This document shows, piece by piece, positions 22,654 to 24,242 of a stretch of 24,242 bases of DNA. Origin of the DNA: Cyclobacteriaceae bacterium (GTDB lineage: Bacteria > Bacteroidota > Bacteroidia > Cytophagales > Cyclobacteriaceae); NCBI GenBank assembly GCA_025455225.1, contig JALOMY010000005.1:1-24242 (forward strand), given 5' to 3'. The position numbers and the translations under genes were made by a program. Numbering within the stretch: position 1 is the stretch's first letter; each line of letters starts with the position of its first letter. The notes under the pieces were generated by a model that saw only the letters and a list, made by a program, of their open reading frames with translations, was not told where the DNA came from and searched no databases.

Positions 22654-23265
22654 ATGGGAAAAACCGATAAACGTGTAGATGCCTATATAGATAAAGCTGA
22701 GCCATTTGCACAGCCAATACTTATGCACCTTCGAAACCTGGTTCATCAGACCTGTCCGGAGGTGGAAGAGACAATCAAATGGGGATTTCCGCATTTCGAT
22801 TATAAGGGCATGATGTGCAGTATGGCCTCGTTTAAAAGGCATTGTGTTTTTGGTTTCTGGAAGGCTGCGTTAATGTCGGATCAGTCTTTATTGGAAAACG
22901 CACGCTCTGAAGCTTCGATGGGTCATTTGGGTAAAATTACCAAGCTCAAGGATCTTCCATCCGATCGGGTATTAATCCGGAATATTAAGGAGGCCATGAA
23001 ACTGAATGAGCAGGGTGTTAAGCTGGAGAAGAAAAAACCGGCAGAAGTTAAAACTCTGGAAATACCCTCTTACTTCAAGAAGGCCTTAACAACTGATGCA
23101 AAGGCAAAGAAAACTTTTCATTCATTTAGTCCATCCCAACAGCGCGAGTATATCGAATGGATAGTGGGTGCCAAAACCGAACCTACGCGTGAGAAACGAA
23201 TTGCTCAGGCTTTGGAATGGCTGGCTGAAGGAAAAGTCAGGAATTGGAAATACATCCGTAAGTAG
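22654..23265 (+). CDS. DUF1801 / YdeI (OmpD-associated) family protein
   Basis: The protein has two recognisable parts. Residues about 16-110 form a DUF1801-type domain with the hallmark sequences CPEVEETIKWGFPHFDYKG (34-52) and FGFWKAALM (66-74). Residues about 128-197 form the YdeI/OmdA-type domain, with IPSYFKKALTTDAKAKKTFHSFSPSQQREYIEWI and the C-terminal EKRIAQALEWLAEGKVRNWKY. The length of 203 residues matches the family's usual ~190-200. The biochemical function is unsettled. No signal peptide is present, so it should be cytoplasmic. It stands alone and converges with the ABC permease at the right end. Confidence 0.9.
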   Translation: MGKTDKRVDAYIDKAEPFAQPILMHLRNLVHQTCPEVEETIKWGFPHFDYKGMMCSMASFKRHCVFGFWKAALMSDQSLLENARSEASMGHLGKITKLKDLPSDRVLIRNIKEAMKLNEQGVKLEKKKPAEVKTLEIPSYFKKALTTDAKAKKTFHSFSPSQQREYIEWIVGAKTEPTREKRIAQALEWLAEGKVRNWKYIRK

Positions 23266-23322
23266 GGATTAATAATTAATCTCCTGAATTTCTCCATGCT
23301 GAATTCCCGTTTTAATAGTCAT

Positions 23323-24242
23323 CTACTCGTATCGTAACGTATTGGCCGGGTTGCTCATTGCAGCTTTTAATGTTTGTGAACTTACTGTAAGCAAAGCTAT
23401 AGCAATGGCCACAAATGCGGCAAGCACATATAACAAGACATTCATTTCAATGCGGTAGGCAAATGTATTAAGCCATTTATCCATAAAATACCAGGCAACA
23501 GGCCAGGCAATTACGTTAGACACTATAACCAGCAACACTATTTCGCGGGATAGCAAGGTTAGGATATTCGGCACAGAGGCTCCTAATACTTTCCGAATGC
23601 CAATTTCTTTTATTCGCTGAAGGGTGTTGAATGTGGCCAGGCCGAATAAACCAAGACAAGCAATAAATATGGCAAGCAAGGAAAAACCGGTAAACAACTG
23701 GCTCTGTTTGGTTTCGTTCTGGTAAAGTCTGTTGTATCGCTCATTCATGAAAGTATATTCGAACAAGCGATCGGGTAAAAATTCGCGCCATACTTTTTCA
23801 ATGTGATTTAATCCTTCCTGGAAATTCGTCCCGGCTACCTGAATGGAAAGATTATTATATCCTCCACGCTGAATCAGGAATACAATGGGATTAATAGTTT
23901 GATGCAGTGACTCAAAATGAAAATCTTTAACAACTCCGATTACCCGGCCGTTTACTCCACCATACGAAAATTCCTGTTCAATTATTGAAGCCGGGTCGGT
24001 AATACCCATGGCCACCAGGGCAGCCTCATTCAGCACGTATCCAAGTGAATCATCCGTAATCACGTCTTTGGAAAAGTTACGACCGGCAACAAATGGGATA
24101 TCATAGGTTTCAAAAAACGTATGATCTACCTGGATGTAGGCAATTCGTGATCCAACATTTTGGAGGGAATCACCTTTACGCATTTGGGCCCCCATGGAAT
24201 CCAGCAGTCTGCCGGTAGGAATGCGTGAAGATCGACCTGCAT
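23323..24242 (-). CDS. MacB/FtsX-type ABC permease, N-terminal part beyond window edge
   Basis: The frame is open to the last base. A Met at 24195 is available, but the residues upstream of it (SSRIPTGRLLDS) continue the family sequence, so the gene is truncated by the window and not started there. The visible ~306 residues hold the end of a MacB_PCD periplasmic domain, then the FtsX domain: a helix near LFTGFSLLAIFIACLGLFGL, the coupling region LQRIKEIGIRKVLGASVPNIL, and two C-terminal helices ending SNPANTLRYE. Bacteroidota permeases of this type are about 800 residues with two FtsX domains and often export lipids or peptides. It has no link to the ABC set at 8378-12699. Confidence 0.9.
   Translation of the reverse strand, partial: AGRSSRIPTGRLLDSMGAQMRKGDSLQNVGSRIAYIQVDHTFFETYDIPFVAGRNFSKDVITDDSLGYVLNEAALVAMGITDPASIIEQEFSYGGVNGRVIGVVKDFHFESLHQTINPIVFLIQRGGYNNLSIQVAGTNFQEGLNHIEKVWREFLPDRLFEYTFMNERYNRLYQNETKQSQLFTGFSLLAIFIACLGLFGLATFNTLQRIKEIGIRKVLGASVPNILTLLSREIVLLVIVSNVIAWPVAWYFMDKWLNTFAYRIEMNVLLYVLAAFVAIAIALLTVSSQTLKAAMSNPANTLRYE

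Noticed and set aside
23267..23281. Seven-base inverted repeat GATTAATAATTAATC between the DUF1801 gene and the ABC permease
   Set aside because: It has only a one-base centre and is all A/T except its ends, with no T tract that would make a terminator. Such short palindromes are expected by chance in AT-rich spacers.

Overview
The window looks like chromosomal DNA of a Bacteroidota bacterium, most plausibly a Cytophagales-type marine or soil organism (the order is an inference). The signs are -7 boxes of the TAnnTTTG type, an OstA-like protein, a FtsX-type permease carrying the SRIPTGRLL motif, small beta-barrel proteins, ECF sigma/anti-sigma pairs and several lipoprotein transport parts. 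All genes share similar moderate GC. I see no tRNA, rRNA, insertion sequence, phage gene or CRISPR array. The longest gene-free stretch is 232 bases (22422-22653).

Left part (1-5343): a truncated OstA-like protein on the minus strand diverges from tilS (tRNA-Ile lysidine synthase). Then comes malate dehydrogenase (mdh), followed by a perfect bidirectional terminator shared with a convergent HAD phosphatase/phosphomutase gene. Upstream of that, on the same strand, is a zinc-ribbon SAM methyltransferase with a textbook Bacteroidota promoter. That promoter shows that the methyltransferase starts at 5343.

Second part (5465-8257): a three-gene operon of ECF sigma factor, cysteine-free membrane anti-sigma and a secreted protein. 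I recognise no family for the secreted protein. It appears to be built of two copies of one domain, the first interrupted by a charged seven-residue repeat.

Third part (8378-21243), all on the plus strand: an ABC-type tripartite set (membrane-fusion protein, MacB-like permease without an ATPase domain, TolC-like channel), a short-chain dehydrogenase, an orphan secreted small protein with its own promoter, then a complete RND efflux operon (lipoprotein adaptor, HAE1 pump, lipoprotein outer-membrane factor). A lipoprotein with the neutral-ceramidase fold follows directly. It keeps candidate metal ligands but appears to lack the serine nucleophile.

Right end (21278-24242): GNAT acetyltransferase and small OMP beta-barrel (minus strand), DUF1801/YdeI-like protein (plus strand), and the C-terminal part of a FtsX/MacB-type ABC permease running off the right edge.

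The main theme is envelope transport and envelope sensing. The most unusual points are two divergent gene pairs whose opposing -7 boxes share one central TA, the duplicated secreted protein in the sigma operon, the ATPase-less ABC set, and the serine-less ceramidase-fold protein attached to the RND operon.
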